DNA from: Lophius americanus
Lineage: Eukaryota; Chordata; Actinopteri; Lophiiformes; Lophiidae
Direction: 5' to 3'
Length of the DNA: 64,000 bases
Assembly: GCA_037951165.1 (NCBI GenBank)
Contig: JBBDHG010000112.1
Coordinates: 172,001-236,000, forward strand
A program made the position numbers and the translations under genes. How positions within the stretch are numbered: the first letter of the stretch is position 1; every line of letters begins with the position of its first letter. Below, one piece after another: positions 1 through 12,807 of the stretch. The notes beneath the pieces were generated by a model. The model worked only from the letters and a program-made list of their open reading frames with translations, ran no database searches and was not told where the DNA came from.

Positions 1-265
1 ATGCTAAGTGACAGAAATTCAGCAGCGAATGTGTAACTGGTGGAGTCGACATGGATATTAAAATCACCAAGGACGAGTATGGATGGAGACATGGAGCAGA
101 CGGAGGAGACTAGCTCAGATAGTTCAGATATGAAGGTGGAGGAAGCTTTGGGAGGGCGGTAAATAAGGACAATCTGAGGTGGAGCAGACCCCGATAGAAT
201 GAAGGCAAGATATTCCAGAGAGGTGGGATTTGGGACTGGAAGCCTTTTGACCAGGGATCCTCACG
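1..265 (-). mobile_element. non-LTR retrotransposon fragment, APE-type endonuclease, truncated at the left edge
   Basis: About 88 open codons on the minus strand contain VLIYRPPKAS and, downstream, ILVLGDFNIHVDS, the two best known motifs of the LINE apurinic-type endonuclease domain. The Asp and Asn of GDFN are catalytic in the family. A stop closes the frame near 268. The reverse transcriptase would lie left of the window. The clade cannot be fixed from this piece (L2-, Rex1- or I-like are possible). Confidence 0.8.
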
Positions 266-316
266 ATATATTATGGCCAGCCCACCACCACGGACTGTAA
301 ATGTTTGTTTTTATGT

Positions 317-366
317 TTGTCTTTGCCTTGAACACCAAAATGTTATGGTGTTCAAGGCAAAGACAA
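317..366. repeat. perfect hairpin, 21-bp arms, 8-nt loop
   Basis: Arm 317-337 is the exact reverse complement of 346-366; the loop 338-345 reads AAATGTTA. It lies just outside the LINE fragment. No TA or other duplication was seen at its ends. Confidence 0.9.
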
Positions 367-449
367 TCCCATGGCAATTTCGTAAATCCAATGGCAAATT
401 CCAGGTTCTGTCAGAACATCTGACACTGAGTGGGCGTTGCAGGTAAAAA

Positions 450-640
450 ACACCAATAAGAAGTTTGTGTAGTTTTGAATCAAACCGCAGAACTGATTTC
501 CGTGAAACTTTGCGAAGAAATTAGGCAAATAGGTCAATTTTGGTCCAGATCTAGATGACGAGAGGTTCTGGGAATTTCTTAAAGTCCCCTTTACATTGTG
601 ATACTTTTTTCCCTTATGACACAAGATGCCCTGAAATCTA
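450..640. repeat. possible interspersed repeat fragment
   Basis: The stretch with TTTCCGTGAAACTTTGCG, TTTTGGTCCAGATCTAGAT and GGGAATTTCTTAAAG resembles a very common fish repeat that I know from memory. A 106-codon minus-strand ORF crosses it but shows no recognisable domain. Confidence 0.35.
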
Positions 641-1580
641 ATGTTTTCTGTGAGACATGTGGACGGGTGCATGAGTCACAGGCCAGGCTAATAAAACTAA
701 TAACAAGTCGTTGAATCAGCTGGCTGACTGTAAACATTTACTTCTATGTGTATTTTACTCCCTGTTTATGATATGGCAGATTTTTTTAATTGTACAGATT
801 TTACCCTCTAAATAATTCTAATATAACTTTGAAAAAACTTTAAATCTTAAAATCTTTTTTTTTTTTAAAAGAAAGTTCAAACCCATTGTGGGGGTGGATG
901 TAGTTTGTGTTTTACTATATGAATAATGTAACTGAAAAAACGCCATTACCTCCCTCTTCCAATATAGATTGCCCATAGACTGCTTTATATTTAAGATCCT
1001 TACACATTCTGAACACGCCTTGAGATGATGCTGGCCGCTCCCAAAGCCAGCGTTCTTGCTGTTCCTCATCAATACTTTCTGCTGAAATGTACGATATGCA
1101 AGAGGAAGTTAATGAGATGGTGAATACTGAGAATGAATCCCATTCTAGTCGTAATTGTGTAAAGTTACTTGAGGGTGTGTGTGTGTGTGTTGGTGGGTGG
1201 GTGGGCTTGTGCGTGTATGTGTTTTCCTGTGTGTGTGCAAGCGCGTTTGTGCAACGGTAATAGAAGTATATTTAATCTTTATTTGATGACTCTCACTCAG
1301 GGAGGCTGAATGAAAGAGACAGAAAGAAGGTTGCATACTTGAACAATGCATATTTTATCTATATTGTTCCACTTTTAATAATGAAAAAAAGAAAGAAATA
1401 TTAGATTTTTTCTTAATATAAGGGGGGGGGGGAGTCATCCCTCCTAGTGGTCAAAGAAAAACGAAAACAGGTAACGAGGCACAAGGAGTTAAGGTAAGCA
1501 AATGTTGTCCATCAGTCTCTGTTCTTTGTGATATCACAAGGGGGTTGAATGCGTCTGTCGGTGTATGAGCTAGTGCAGTT
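641..1580. other. gene-free stretch
   Basis: Only an imperfect GT-rich microsatellite (about 1174-1240) and short A/T and G runs. No gene recognised. Confidence 0.7.
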
Positions 1581-1690
1581 ATTCATTCATTCATTCATTC
1601 ATTCATTCATTATCCTTGACAATGACATTGGGCATGCGGCAAGGTACAGGTAGTTGATCAGTCGCCAGTTCATCAGTGCAGTCAGTCAAA
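1581..1690 (-). repeat. (ATTC)n run followed by a fragment of a dispersed fish repeat
   Basis: ATTC units fill 1581-1610. Bases 1660-1676 are the exact reverse complement of 36830-36846 in the larger repeat at 36640-36950, so this is a short inverted fragment of the same family. Confidence 0.65.
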
Positions 1691-4028
1691 GCTGACTGCT
1701 TTTTTCACAACCTAATTCAAACAAATATATTAACAAACAAGTAGAATTAACCAAGACAGGCAGCCAACTTCAAATCTGACACAGTACTTGGTTATGCCCC
1801 CACTGATATACTTCTATGTTCTGCATCGCCCTTTGGAAGCAGAACTCCGGCCTCAGTCTGACACAAGGCGATGTGTTCATGTTCAGGCCCAGCCTGCAGT
1901 TTGTCCCTGCGAGTCAGACAAATCACCGGTTCAGCTTCACCTACGATAAATTAAGCAGCTGGCTCTTGGATTTACTTCTTTAGTTGTGCCTGACTCCACT
2001 GACAAAACAGGAGAGCCGAACATGACACTAAAAGGGTTTTAAAAACAAGTTAAAATGTCAAGATATTGTGAGAGATAAAAAATAAATAAAATTATGGAGA
2101 TGAGAGATTGAAACAGAGTCATATGAAAACATGATAAGACATAATAAAGGTCAGACTCAGTAGAATTAAAGAAATAGGAAGAAGAGTGAACAAAACCTCC
2201 ATGATTGTGAGGAGGGTGTTGAGGAGGAGATTTTACCAGGAAAGGAGCCAGAGAGGCAAGAGCTGCTTCCTAGAAGACCTACTTCTGTCAGTCAGAGGGA
2301 TGTAAAAGTTGAATACACACATGCTCCTAATACTTGGCAGACAGCAATAAATAGAGGAACAATGAAAAACACTCAGATCGAGTGTTTTGTGTGTAAGAGT
2401 GGGGATCAAACATTTCCTGCAGAAAGTCTCTTAATTTAGTATTTTACATGGCATCCTCACAAAGTGATTCGGGGACAACTTGGCTTGTTTATAGTTGAAG
2501 ATGTTACACCTTTCATCTAACGACCCAGAAAAGTGACGCAGGGTCAACGGTATAGTGGTAACCTACAACTGTCAGTGCATCAAACACATCTCTGGGGGTT
2601 AACTAGCGAATCCTTATCAGTCAATTAGAACTGAAGTAGTCCAGTTGCTTCTGATTCCACCTTCGAGGATATGACACCGAAAGGTCGAGAGCTCAACATG
2701 CTCGCAAAACTGCTGCACACCAAACACATAAACAACCATGAGAAACAAGACAGTCAACACGGACAAAAAACACACACTAACACATTTTCTGTCAAATTTT
2801 AGCCAGCACGTCGTATCTGTTCTATTAGTGTTGACTGACACTCTACTTGACGACATCATGCTGCGTTGGCACAGCTAGAGGTCTGTTTATTCTTAAAACT
2901 CCCACTAAGCATCTCCTTGAATACTGCACTAACCATGTGCACACACCACCCACCATGTGCATGTTCTCTGCTTTCATTGCGTACACCTGCTACTTTATTG
3001 TCACTGCTGTCATTGGAGAAAATTAATAAAGGAAATATGTTTTTCCTCACTCTTGAATCGGAGAATAACGTGGTCATTCGTGTGCTGGTTTGATTGAAAC
3101 CCCCCTCAGCGTAGTTTTTTTTGGAAATGAAGATTCTTTTAACATTTTTAGGTGTGTGTTATTCACCAGACATCAACTGTGTGTTGTTTAATTGCTACCC
3201 AGAATGAAGGGGCCTGTGGCGCTTGTGGATCCAACGGCCGCATATTAAAGCACAACATTATAAAACACATACAGGTCATCTGGATAGTCACAGCGCATCA
3301 TTAACTTGCTGGCAACTAATGCTGGTCCCTCTTTATGTCTGTTAACATCACTATGTTATCCATTACTACCATTTCACAGTCTGCTGTGGTAATAATGGGA
3401 ACGTGAGGACCACTCCTGGGACAAATGAGCTCTTAAAAGCATGTTTTGGTTATACGGTACATTACTGCCTTGTTTGGTAAAGTTACACTACAGTCTGCTT
3501 GTCTGCTATGCCCTACTAGAACTAGAACCGTCATTAATTTTTGCAGATTCGTTTCCACGGGGATTGTTTTCACAATGTTGTCATCTGAGCAGGAAAGCTT
3601 TTTTAAACCCAGAGGGAAAACCTGTTGTTGTCATGTAAACAGGCCATTAGACACACTGTCACTTGTGTGTCACCAATAACACACTGTCCCTTCACCATGA
3701 AGTGACAGTGACCTTAGGCAGGTGTGTGTTAGACCTTTCACATGTGTCCCGGGATCAGTATATTAAACATTAGTTGCTTTTGGAAAATATTGGAAACGCT
3801 AACCAGAGAAAAGGGTTAATTGTACACATAGATCAATGTGAGCCGACACAGAATGGAATAGTGTTTTGGAATGATTTGATAAGTAAAGGACTATCTGACT
3901 GACAGATTCATAAAATAATTATTACAATTTATTATTTCATAAATCAGGCCTACGCTGTTTTACATCCACAAGAAAAGGCCCCATTCCCCTCTATTATACA
4001 AGCAATATATATACAGACCTCATAAATT

Positions 4029-4029
<1 letters not shown>
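1691..4029. other. gene-free stretch
   Basis: AT-rich, short ORFs only (up to about 80 codons, none with recognisable domains). No transposon or RNA gene recognised. Confidence 0.65.
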
Positions 4030-4069
<40 letters not shown>

Positions 4070-4076
4070 GTATGTA

Positions 4077-4109
<33 letters not shown>

Positions 4110-4110
4110 T
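4030..4110. repeat. compound (TA)n/(TG)n microsatellite
   Basis: TA repeats, then TATG/TG repeats, then TA repeats again. Confidence 0.95.
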
Positions 4111-4329
4111 AGTGAAACCAACAGCTAGGAAGATCTGTCTTAAAAACAGTGTTTTTCATATGGTATTGTTTGAGTAATCCCAAGTTTGAATTTCTGTAAT
4201 TAAATGAGCTTATGAAGTTATGTTCGAAAAAGTGTTTTTTAGAAGAAAAAAAACTCCCCTAGTGAGTAAAATATGAACTATTAAAGTAAAACACAATGTA
4301 TTACAGTTAGATCTCCTTGAGCAACACTT

Positions 4330-5070
4330 TACGTTACAGCACGGTAATAAGATGGCAATACATATGTAATACCATGTAATTACCAAAGTAATAACTTAGT
4401 CATAGCTTGGTAATAACAATGGGTATATGTAGATAATATTTCACTGGAATCTATTTAACAGCGTAATAATGGCCCCAAAGCTAAGGATAATAATGACAAA
4501 TGGTGATAGAACATTACTACTTTGGTAGAATGATAAAAAAAAAAAAAAAATGGTTATATCAGTGCAATATTTGGATTCAAAAATTTTAATATGGTAATAT
4601 TAATAGTGTAATAACATGATAATAATGAGGTAATATAGGTTGATGTTTTCACAGTATTATAGGGTACTATCAGAGTAATACCTTCCAAATTGGAATAAAA
4701 CAGGTAATTACCATATTATAACGCTGAAATTCATCCAACCCTTATTTTCCAAATAGTCCCTTTTGTTTCAAGGTAATACTGTACAAAGTGTACGTTTCTT
4801 CTTAACTGGAAACAATTGTGGAAGTTTCTGTGTAATAACCATGAATCCGTGCTGCAAAATACAGAACTACCTGTTTCTATTTAATTCCATGGTAATATTA
4901 GATTCAACCAAACATCGAGAGGGGCAATTATTACCCGGAAACACTTGTGGTAGTTTCTGTGTAATAGCCATGAATCATTAGTGCAAGATACAAAACTACC
5001 TGTTTCTATTTAATTCCATGGTAATATTAGATTTAACCAAACCTCCAGGGGGACAGGTATTACCTGATAT
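4330..5070. repeat. GTAATA-rich repeat block
   Basis: About 740 bp in which GTAATA, GGTAATA and ATTACC recur every few tens of bases in both orientations. No ORF of note. Probably an old non-autonomous element or degenerate satellite; family not identified. Confidence 0.55.
4808..5065 (+). repeat. tandem duplication, about 129-bp unit, two copies
   Basis: Copy 1 is 4808-4936 and copy 2 is 4937-5065. Both begin GGAAACA, contain AGTTTCTGTGTAATA and CTACCTGTTTCTATTTAATT and differ by scattered substitutions. It lies inside the GTAATA-rich block. Confidence 0.9.
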
Positions 5071-5999
5071 AAAAATGAAATACTATTGATGCCTTTAACA
5101 TGTTTTACAATTCAAACTTAAAAGGAATGGCTTGTAGGAACATGTATTTTTACCGATATCCGTTATGAATCCAATTGTACCTCAAGGTCAATGAGGATAT
5201 ACAGTAGAATTTGAAGATCATCCATGAAACAGTTTTGAGTTATCATTTTAACACAAAGGATCAGCGGTGGCGCCGAAAATAATGATAATAAGATTGTAAA
5301 TTACAATCACTTTGTCAATAGTGACAGGAATGTTCTTTATCATGTGCTGCAGTAGCCTGATATTTCTTCCAGTCAGTGTCATCAAAACACTCAATCAAGA
5401 AATTGTGAAGTAACCGTGGCCCCGTCCCTCACAATCTAACACAGTGGGAGCGCAGCACTGCACGGAATTTAATCCTGCTAGGAGAAATCAGCATCAACTC
5501 TATTTTCATTCACAAACTCACTTAAGTGAAATGGAGCTAGAGAGTTGGGGGAATGTAAAATACAATGCACACTTAGACAAAATAATTGCTCCATTTGTGT
5601 TTGTGTCTGTATATGGATTTTGAATTTAGACAGAAGTGGGACATGTGAGCTCACTCGCAGTGTTTATTATCATCATTGATCCAGCACAGAGAGCTGAGAG
5701 CAACAGAACAGTTTGGTTGTCATCGATATAAGTTTTTGTGTTCAGCTTAATGCTTTTAATTCCCTCTATTTATATCACTCTGTCCATTTATGAAGCACAG
5801 GGTATTTTGAATCAGTTTCACCTGTTTTGGTGCAGGTGTAATGGAGAGGCAGAAGCATGACAACATCCATAAATGGGGAATGCTTCGGCAGGTGGTGGCC
5901 ACAGTCCATTTCTCTCTACTTATCTTTCCTAACTGACTCTTCTCTAGTTTTGTCTTCTGCTGGTGTCTTCGTCACTACTTGTGACGTGAGGCAGTACTT
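5071..5999. other. gene-free stretch
   Basis: No gene, repeat family or RNA recognised. Confidence 0.6.
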
Positions 6000-6770
6000 G
6001 CAGCCCACTTAAGCTGCAGGTAGTCTCGCTCCTCCAGGATGGCTTATCCCTGCGTGCATTTGCAAGACTGTTGGCTGCGTCCTCCAGCACAGTCTCAAAA
6101 GCATGGCTGAGATTCCGGGAGACGGGCCGTTACACCTGGGGAGCTGGACAGGTCTGTAGAAGGACAAGAACCCAGCAGACAGACTGATATCTGCTCCTCA
6201 GTTTGAGGAGGAACAGGAGGAGCCCTGCCAGACCCCTCCAAAATGACCCCCAGTGGGCTACTGGTGTGATGTTTCTGACAAAACTCTCAGCATCTAACTG
6301 CATAAGTGTGGCATGAGGGCCCGACGTCCTCATCTGGGACCTGTACTCAAAGCCCATCATTGTGGAGCTCAACTGGTGTTCATCAGAGAACAGCAGAATA
6401 GACAGGTTCTCCATTGGTGCCCCGTTTTCTTCACAGATGAGAGCAGGTTCAAACTAAGGTCATGTGGCAGGCTTGACAGAATCTGGAAACCCTTTGGAGC
6501 AGGTAATGCTGCTGCCTCATCATCACCCAGCAGGACCGGTTTGGTGGTGGGTCAGTAGTGGTCTGGGGAGACAGATCCTTTGATGGTCTCAGACCTCCAT
6601 GGGTTAGCCAATGGTACCCTTCTTGCAGTGTCAGACCTTACACTTGTCAAGTGGACCCTGGGTTCCTCCTGGTCCATGACAATGCCCGGCCTCAGGTGGT
6701 CGGAGTGTGTAGGTAGTTCCTGCAGGATGAAGGTATTGATGCCATTGACTCTGGGGTGTATTTGAGATTC
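6000..6770 (+). pseudogene. decayed Tc1-like (IS630/Tc1/mariner, DDE_3) transposase
   Basis: Conceptual pieces in shifting plus-strand frames match a common fish transposase: MRARRPHLGPVL at 6313, then FFTDESRFKL holding the first catalytic Asp (about 6430-6465), DLHGLANGTL (about 6593), and VHDNARPQVV holding the second Asp (6672-6701) in another frame. The VMVWGG region is eroded and the C-terminal DE motif was not found. Several frameshifts make it non-functional. No inverted termini could be placed, so the ends are approximate. Confidence 0.8.
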
Positions 6771-7292
6771 TTTGAAAATATTAGTTTGCAAAGTATTTTT
6801 CATGGATATATATTTTTAATAATACGTTACATGAAAATAGCAAACTTAAGTTCAAGACACCACATTTTATATTATACCTTCCCATTTTAAATGCTGGTGT
6901 TAACTTCTGTAACAAGATGAGGTAATCCGTGGACTGTCATCATTGCCTCACGGAGACCCCATAAAGAGTTGCTTTAGGTTGCATCTTTGTTAGTCTCAAA
7001 CTTATGACCAGCATTTTTTCAACTACTCTCTCTCTCTGATACATCACACAACATCTAAGACTGGACTCATGCCTGTTACAAATCCAGTCATAAAATCGAC
7101 ATCATCAAAATGTTTCCTTCTGGCCTGTAAAGATTCATAAACACCACAATGAGCAACACTTTGAATCCAGGTCTACAAACTGTGCTGATCCATTCCCACC
7201 ATTGGAAAAGCTGGAAAGAAGTAACAGAGGGGGTAGAATGGTGAAGTTGATGAAGGGCACTTTTACAGCAGGAAGATGAAAGCAGCCTTCAA

Positions 7293-7325
7293 GGGAGTCT
7301 CATTCCCAATGGGAATGAGACTCCC
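7293..7325. repeat. 33-bp near-perfect palindrome
   Basis: The 15-bp arm GGGAGTCTCATTCCC (7293-7307) is exactly complemented by 7311-7325, with AAT between (itself an A-T pair around one base). Confidence 0.92.
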
Positions 7326-9319
7326 AATCAATACCATCCATGGGTGTTGTGTTATTAACGCATTCAGTCTGGAGCCCACATTCAATACTCCTCACCTGAC
7401 TGAGCACACACACACACACACACACACGTTGTCATCCTTTTGTCTCCCCTTTTCTCTGCCTCACGTAACACATCTTAACACTTTGGGACTTTTTATTTGA
7501 TGGTTGGGAGGACCATACTTCTGAAAACTACGTTTAAAGAGCAAACCCATAGCCCCTGTATCTGCTCTGGAATATAAACCACACAAAAGTTTTGAAAATG
7601 TGTTTAATCTCAACAGAGGCTTTCTTATAAAATACGACAGTTGCCGTTATTGTCAGGTAGTGTAGTTTTTTTACAATTCATAACTTAAAAGTTGAGGTAA
7701 CACAATTATTGACCGTTATTAAAAACAGTAAAATATCTGTAACATATGCTGCAAGCCCAACAAGACCGCGTTTATTTATTTAATGGATTTTTATTTTATG
7801 TTTTATGGTGAGTCTACTGAAAAGCTTAAACTGTGTACAGAATGCGCACAAATGTTTTTGTCTCAAAATGGATTTGTTTTTCTATTATCTATCTATTATT
7901 GTGACAAATAAACCAAAACAGTGGCTCTGAAAATGGATTTTTATGTATTAATAACCCAATTGGATTTTTCTCTGTTTCTCTCTGCACCGCTCTCAGAGCC
8001 CTCGGCCATTTATCTACCACAGCCTAATTATTTATTCCTGAACACAGAGAAAGAGGCGTGAAAAACAGTGTTTACATTCATGGCAGCAGACCGGCAATTC
8101 TCCTCAAAACCCTGCCGCCTCCTACTATTCTTTTGTACACTCCTCTACTTAAGTTGGTTTTCATACATGTTGCCACGTTGTTCAAGGACCAAACTTGTTT
8201 CATCATGTGAAATAAATGTTATATGTTTTATTTAGTTTTGCACAAGCATGAAATTATTCCTAGATGTAAAACACCTCCAGCTGTGATGGCTAAAATAGAC
8301 TGCAAACCAGTGTTTGCTTCTGTCTGCTGTTTGAAGCACAGTTTTGACCACACATTAATGATGGTAGCCATTAAACTGTTAAATCTACTAAGTGAGGCTG
8401 TAATGCAGTTCAAATTCTTTCTTCCTCACTACATGCAAGTCTCCAGCAGGGGACGCTGTCTGTTCTGTGGAATGCAAATCAGAGACCAGGCAGAACCTGG
8501 AGCTGAGATTAGAGCTCACACTAAACAAAAATAACACCAGTGACTGTTTATTTACTGAATATGAAATTAAATGAATGAAAAGGATGGGTACATTTCAAAA
8601 AACAAAAAACACTTGCATAGATGATGGTGCAGATTTTGAATTTGAACAGTGTTTAAATACCCCAAACTGCTGTATGATATTACAATTGTAATGTCTCTAC
8701 TTTTAGTCATTTGCTGGACAAGACTGCCATCTAGTGGTTTGATCCGTGTCACACACATTACACTCCGCATGCTGTGTGTTCAAGATGAATTCTGAATGAC
8801 ATCTCCAATTTGAAGGACACATTTCATCACATAATTTGAAATGATATGTGGGAGACGACAGTCTAATGATGTTTTTATTATTATTATCGTTATCTAGCAA
8901 TTATTTAACCATTAAGTTCCGTGAGAATACGCCCTTTTTAAACAAGACCTAGTTAAGAAAGCACACTTGTTCATGCTTCCAAGGGAATATAAAAGGAAAC
9001 AGGAAACAGTAAATAGGAAACATTAGGTATATAAAAAAGAAATGTGAATGGTTATAGATGGTTATATAAATAATACTTTCAGAAACAGTAAATCGGCTGG
9101 CTGTTAAATTTACTTGAACGTAATAATTATTTTACATAATTTCATGTTTCGTGAAATAGCTTTAAATGTTACAAGATTAATTCAAGTTGGTTTGAATCTT
9201 TTCGTTTCCATCCTTGATGCAACCGAATGGAAACTTAAATGTATTTTTTCTATCCACATTGTTTGCCTCATTGGGTATTCTTTTAATTAATCTAATTAAA
9301 TCATGGATTCCACATTATT

Positions 9320-9570
9320 CAATTGGTTTCTTTCGGCAATAAATGAATATGTTGAGTCAACTCCATTTATCTGGGTAACATAAAATCTATTTTAAATGGT
9401 ATTTTAGTTGAATCAACCAATGAAATTATATTGATCCAATCTAAATACATTAAGTCAGACCAACACAATTGTTTAAAACTAAAACAAACTGATTTGATAA
9501 TGTGGAAAAACGTTACATGATTTTATTTGTACCAGTCAAAGAGGGTTGGGGTTTTTTTTTAGTGTGCATA
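9320..9570. repeat. possible decayed non-autonomous element
   Basis: Sequence with TTGAGTCAACTCCATTTAT, AGTTGAATCAACCAATGA and a T-run followed by AGTGTGC is reminiscent of fish MITE-like repeats. No terminal inverted repeat or target duplication could be fixed. Confidence 0.3.
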
Positions 9571-11890
9571 TAAGACGTAACCATTACAAAAGTGAAATCC
9601 AACTCAAGATTAGCATTTTGAAATGTTCACTTTCAGTTTTTTAATCAAGCTTTGACTTCCCTTTAGGAATAATTTAATTTTTCTCCATGCATGAGGTGTA
9701 AAATGGGGAATGAATGTGTTTACGTTATGTAAGATGTATATTTCATTATGATGATGTTCTCAGAGTCCGTCCTCTAACTCACCTCTCCTAAAAGAGTTTG
9801 CATTATTTCTACCGACATAAATTTGATTCAGTCCTGGACTACATACTCACCTTGATGAGCAGCTCTGCCATTTATAGAGAAGAATGAAGGTCATTTTTTT
9901 CTCCGACTTCAAAATCATAATTCTGACCTTAATCTTAAAATTCTGAGATGAAGTCAAAAATGTAAAGTACATTTTTCATCCGGACCTTATCTTCCCTCAT
10001 TGCATCTAAACCTGTAAGCATTAACCCATAAGAACTCAGGCCTATTATTCCTTAAACTAAAACTATAGGGATATAAAACTAGACCAAATTGATCTCATGG
10101 AATGCATTCACATTTTAATACGGTCCCTTGTCAGACATCATGAATATATGTTACATTGGAGCTTTTATGGTCTATGTTTATCCACAATTGCAAAACAAAT
10201 CAGAATGTCAGTTTTCTTTTTATTCTTAATTTATTTTTTAAACTCAGGAACAAATACTTCCTTTTTTAATTTGCAATTCCACATGTATCAAAATTGTATC
10301 GTCGTAGATTCGATTTTACAATCAGAAATACAAACATATTCATGAAATTTTAAATTAATTTGAAATCGCTCTAGATGATATGTCAGGACTTGTTTAATGT
10401 AACACAGGAGATTTCAGTAAGGTATTAGAATTACTGACTGAATGAAACTTACATTTAGTAAACAAAACAAGCTGAAAATGTGTACTTTGTGGTTAAAAAT
10501 CAAGGATAAAACCGTTATGGGGAACTTTTCGTAGTATTTTGTCGGTTTATGTCAATGGTGTCACTGTGGTTTCATATGGATTTCACATGTTTGGGGGTCT
10601 GGGAGGTTTTGGAGAAGCTGGCCTGTATTGACAATATATGGCCTTTAGATGGCGCTACCGTTCTTGGAGCAGTAGTGATCTCCATCCAGCTGCACTGAAA
10701 TTCTCCGAGCGAACACATCAAGTCTTGTCAAATCAGTCCATGAGTCCATCCGTATACAGGTGTACATTTTTATTTCTTTTTTAAAAACCAACATGTCGGC
10801 CAGAGTGTCATGAATATTTTAAGTGTTATTAACTGCAAGAGTTTATTGCTGGAAGGATTCACTATGGGTTTTTATGGGTTTTCCTCTGAAATCTTTGTAG
10901 GTTTTACCGTTTTAGATTTGGAGGTTTTTTTTGCGACAAAGAAAGCATAATGTTTTGTTTATCGATTTTTGAATTCCTCAATAGAATTGTTCCGATATTT
11001 TTTACACTAATGATGAGATTCAAAACCTATCTTTTAACTTAGTTTTTGTCTTAAAGGCTATCATAGCCAATATTGTAGGCCTATTTGAAAGGCCTAAATC
11101 GGAATTCTTTGGACTATACGGAAACGTTATGTAAATCAATAATTAAACGTTTATGCAGTAAATTAACTATATTTATCCCAAAAAATATGTAGAACCGAAA
11201 AATCTGCTGAAAGTGACAGGCTTCAACGGCTTACGCTCCTTATGAGAGCTCAATCGCTCGTAAATAGTTTTTTGAAAGTTTTATTTAAAAACAAAAGGAA
11301 CACAGTTTATGAAATTTGTTTAATGACGTCACTCAGTTCAAGTCACGGGCTAATGACACTGTGCTTCAAAAATATCAGTTACTTTTATAGCTGCTATTAC
11401 AGAAGTAACAGACAGTTTACAGCCGCAGTCTGAGGCTGTTTACAGAGCGTATGTGCATTTTAGGTGCCTTAATGTCAAATATCTCCTCTTATTATAGTCT
11501 CTAAATTTTTATTTTGTGGCAGGCATGTTACCATTTCTTTCCATTTATCTTAGAACGTCTGGCATAAGCAGGCCTGGAGGGTTTGAATTGTAATTGTAAT
11601 TGCTGTGCAAACTTTAAATTAATTAAGCGCTCATGCCTCAATGCATTTTTTAAGTTTCTACTTTAATGTGTAATTTTTTAATGCCAACTTTTGAAATGGT
11701 GATTTTTTTTTTTTATTACTCCTAATCAATTTTTTTCTTCCTTTTGAATGTTTTTATATGAGCCTATATTTTCAACACCCTTAGACGTGATTTCGTTTTC
11801 TAATTTCATTTACATTTTTGCATTGAAGGGTGTGAAATATAATTAACTAAGAAATAAAATAAACTTCCTGTGTAAGGGTAGAGAAAAAGT

Positions 11891-12807
11891 TTTATTGGTC
11901 ACATTTTGAAGGTTTTCAAATGATGCGTTGCAGATGTATATTTGATGCACACCTGAAAAGTAAAACAAAATAGATTTTTTCATCAGACATAAATAAATAT
12001 ACGTTTCCACTTTCTTTAAAGTACCATTTATTTCCAGGATATTCATACTATGTGACACCACAGCTTGTAATATTTGAAGAGGAACTAAAAGTTATATTTA
12101 CAAATGCAATATATAATACAGGTAGTTGAAATCCAACTAAGAACCAAAAGGTGTGGGAGGTGAAATAATACATAGGACAAAAAGATTGCATTTACATACA
12201 ATTAGTTCAACTTTTACGTCAGGAAAACAGCATGTTATCATCCCTAAACTACATGTTAAATAACTTAATTTTCCCTCATCTGTGAGACACATTTGTCCAC
12301 GTTTGTGAGACAAATGCATATTTAAGGGTGTGTGTTTTTTTTATTATTAATTTTCGTTTCACAATCCAGCTGAAAATCTTGTGTTGAAACGGCATTCCTC
12401 TCAAATAAATCATTTGCTTGTCTCTTTATTTTTGCTTTAAATTCTGCAAAACTAATTTAGAAATCAACAGGCTACTAAAATCACACCTAGTTTCAACCTT
12501 CAGTGCAAATTAGGCTACTTCCTTTTGATTGAGTCTATAAACATCTCATCTTGACATTATTCTACTGATGGCATATCAAGTGGGGAGTGTGTCCCAAACC
12601 TTTGTATACATATAGAATTATTTTTAAAAATTACACATTTGTGACTTTAGTTTTTTTTTTTACTCTCCTACCATTTGACTTCAACGCGGATAATCCTATT
12701 ATGTACAGTCGACTTTAATAAAAACACAGCACAGATATTAACCAGAATATTCAACACTTGTGGCTACAAATACAATGGAATGTGTCTCTATGTTGAGTCC
12801 GACAGCC
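11891..12807 (-). other. dmrta2: dmrta2 3' untranslated region (candidate extent)
   Basis: AT-rich sequence downstream of the dmrta2 stop with no convincing ORF. Minus-strand AATAAA hexamers occur at 12425-12430 and 11891-11896, and the variant ATTAAA at 12713-12718. The 11891 signal would give a UTR of roughly 0.9 kb. Which site is used cannot be decided from sequence. Confidence 0.45.

Larger units (their letters stand above)
6771..11840. other. gene-free stretch left of dmrta2
   Basis: Contains a 33-bp palindrome (7293-7325), an (AC)n run (7405-7427) and a possible decayed repeat (9320-9570). The longest ORF (8223-8534, 103 codons) has no recognisable domain and ordinary AT-rich composition. 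No gene supported. Confidence 0.65.

Noticed and set aside
352..672. 106-codon minus-strand ORF
   Set aside because: Lies over a hairpin arm and a probable repeat fragment; no domain.
8223..8534. 103-codon plus-strand ORF
   Set aside because: No domain, AT-rich composition, includes repeat-like strings; chance length in a 64-kb window.
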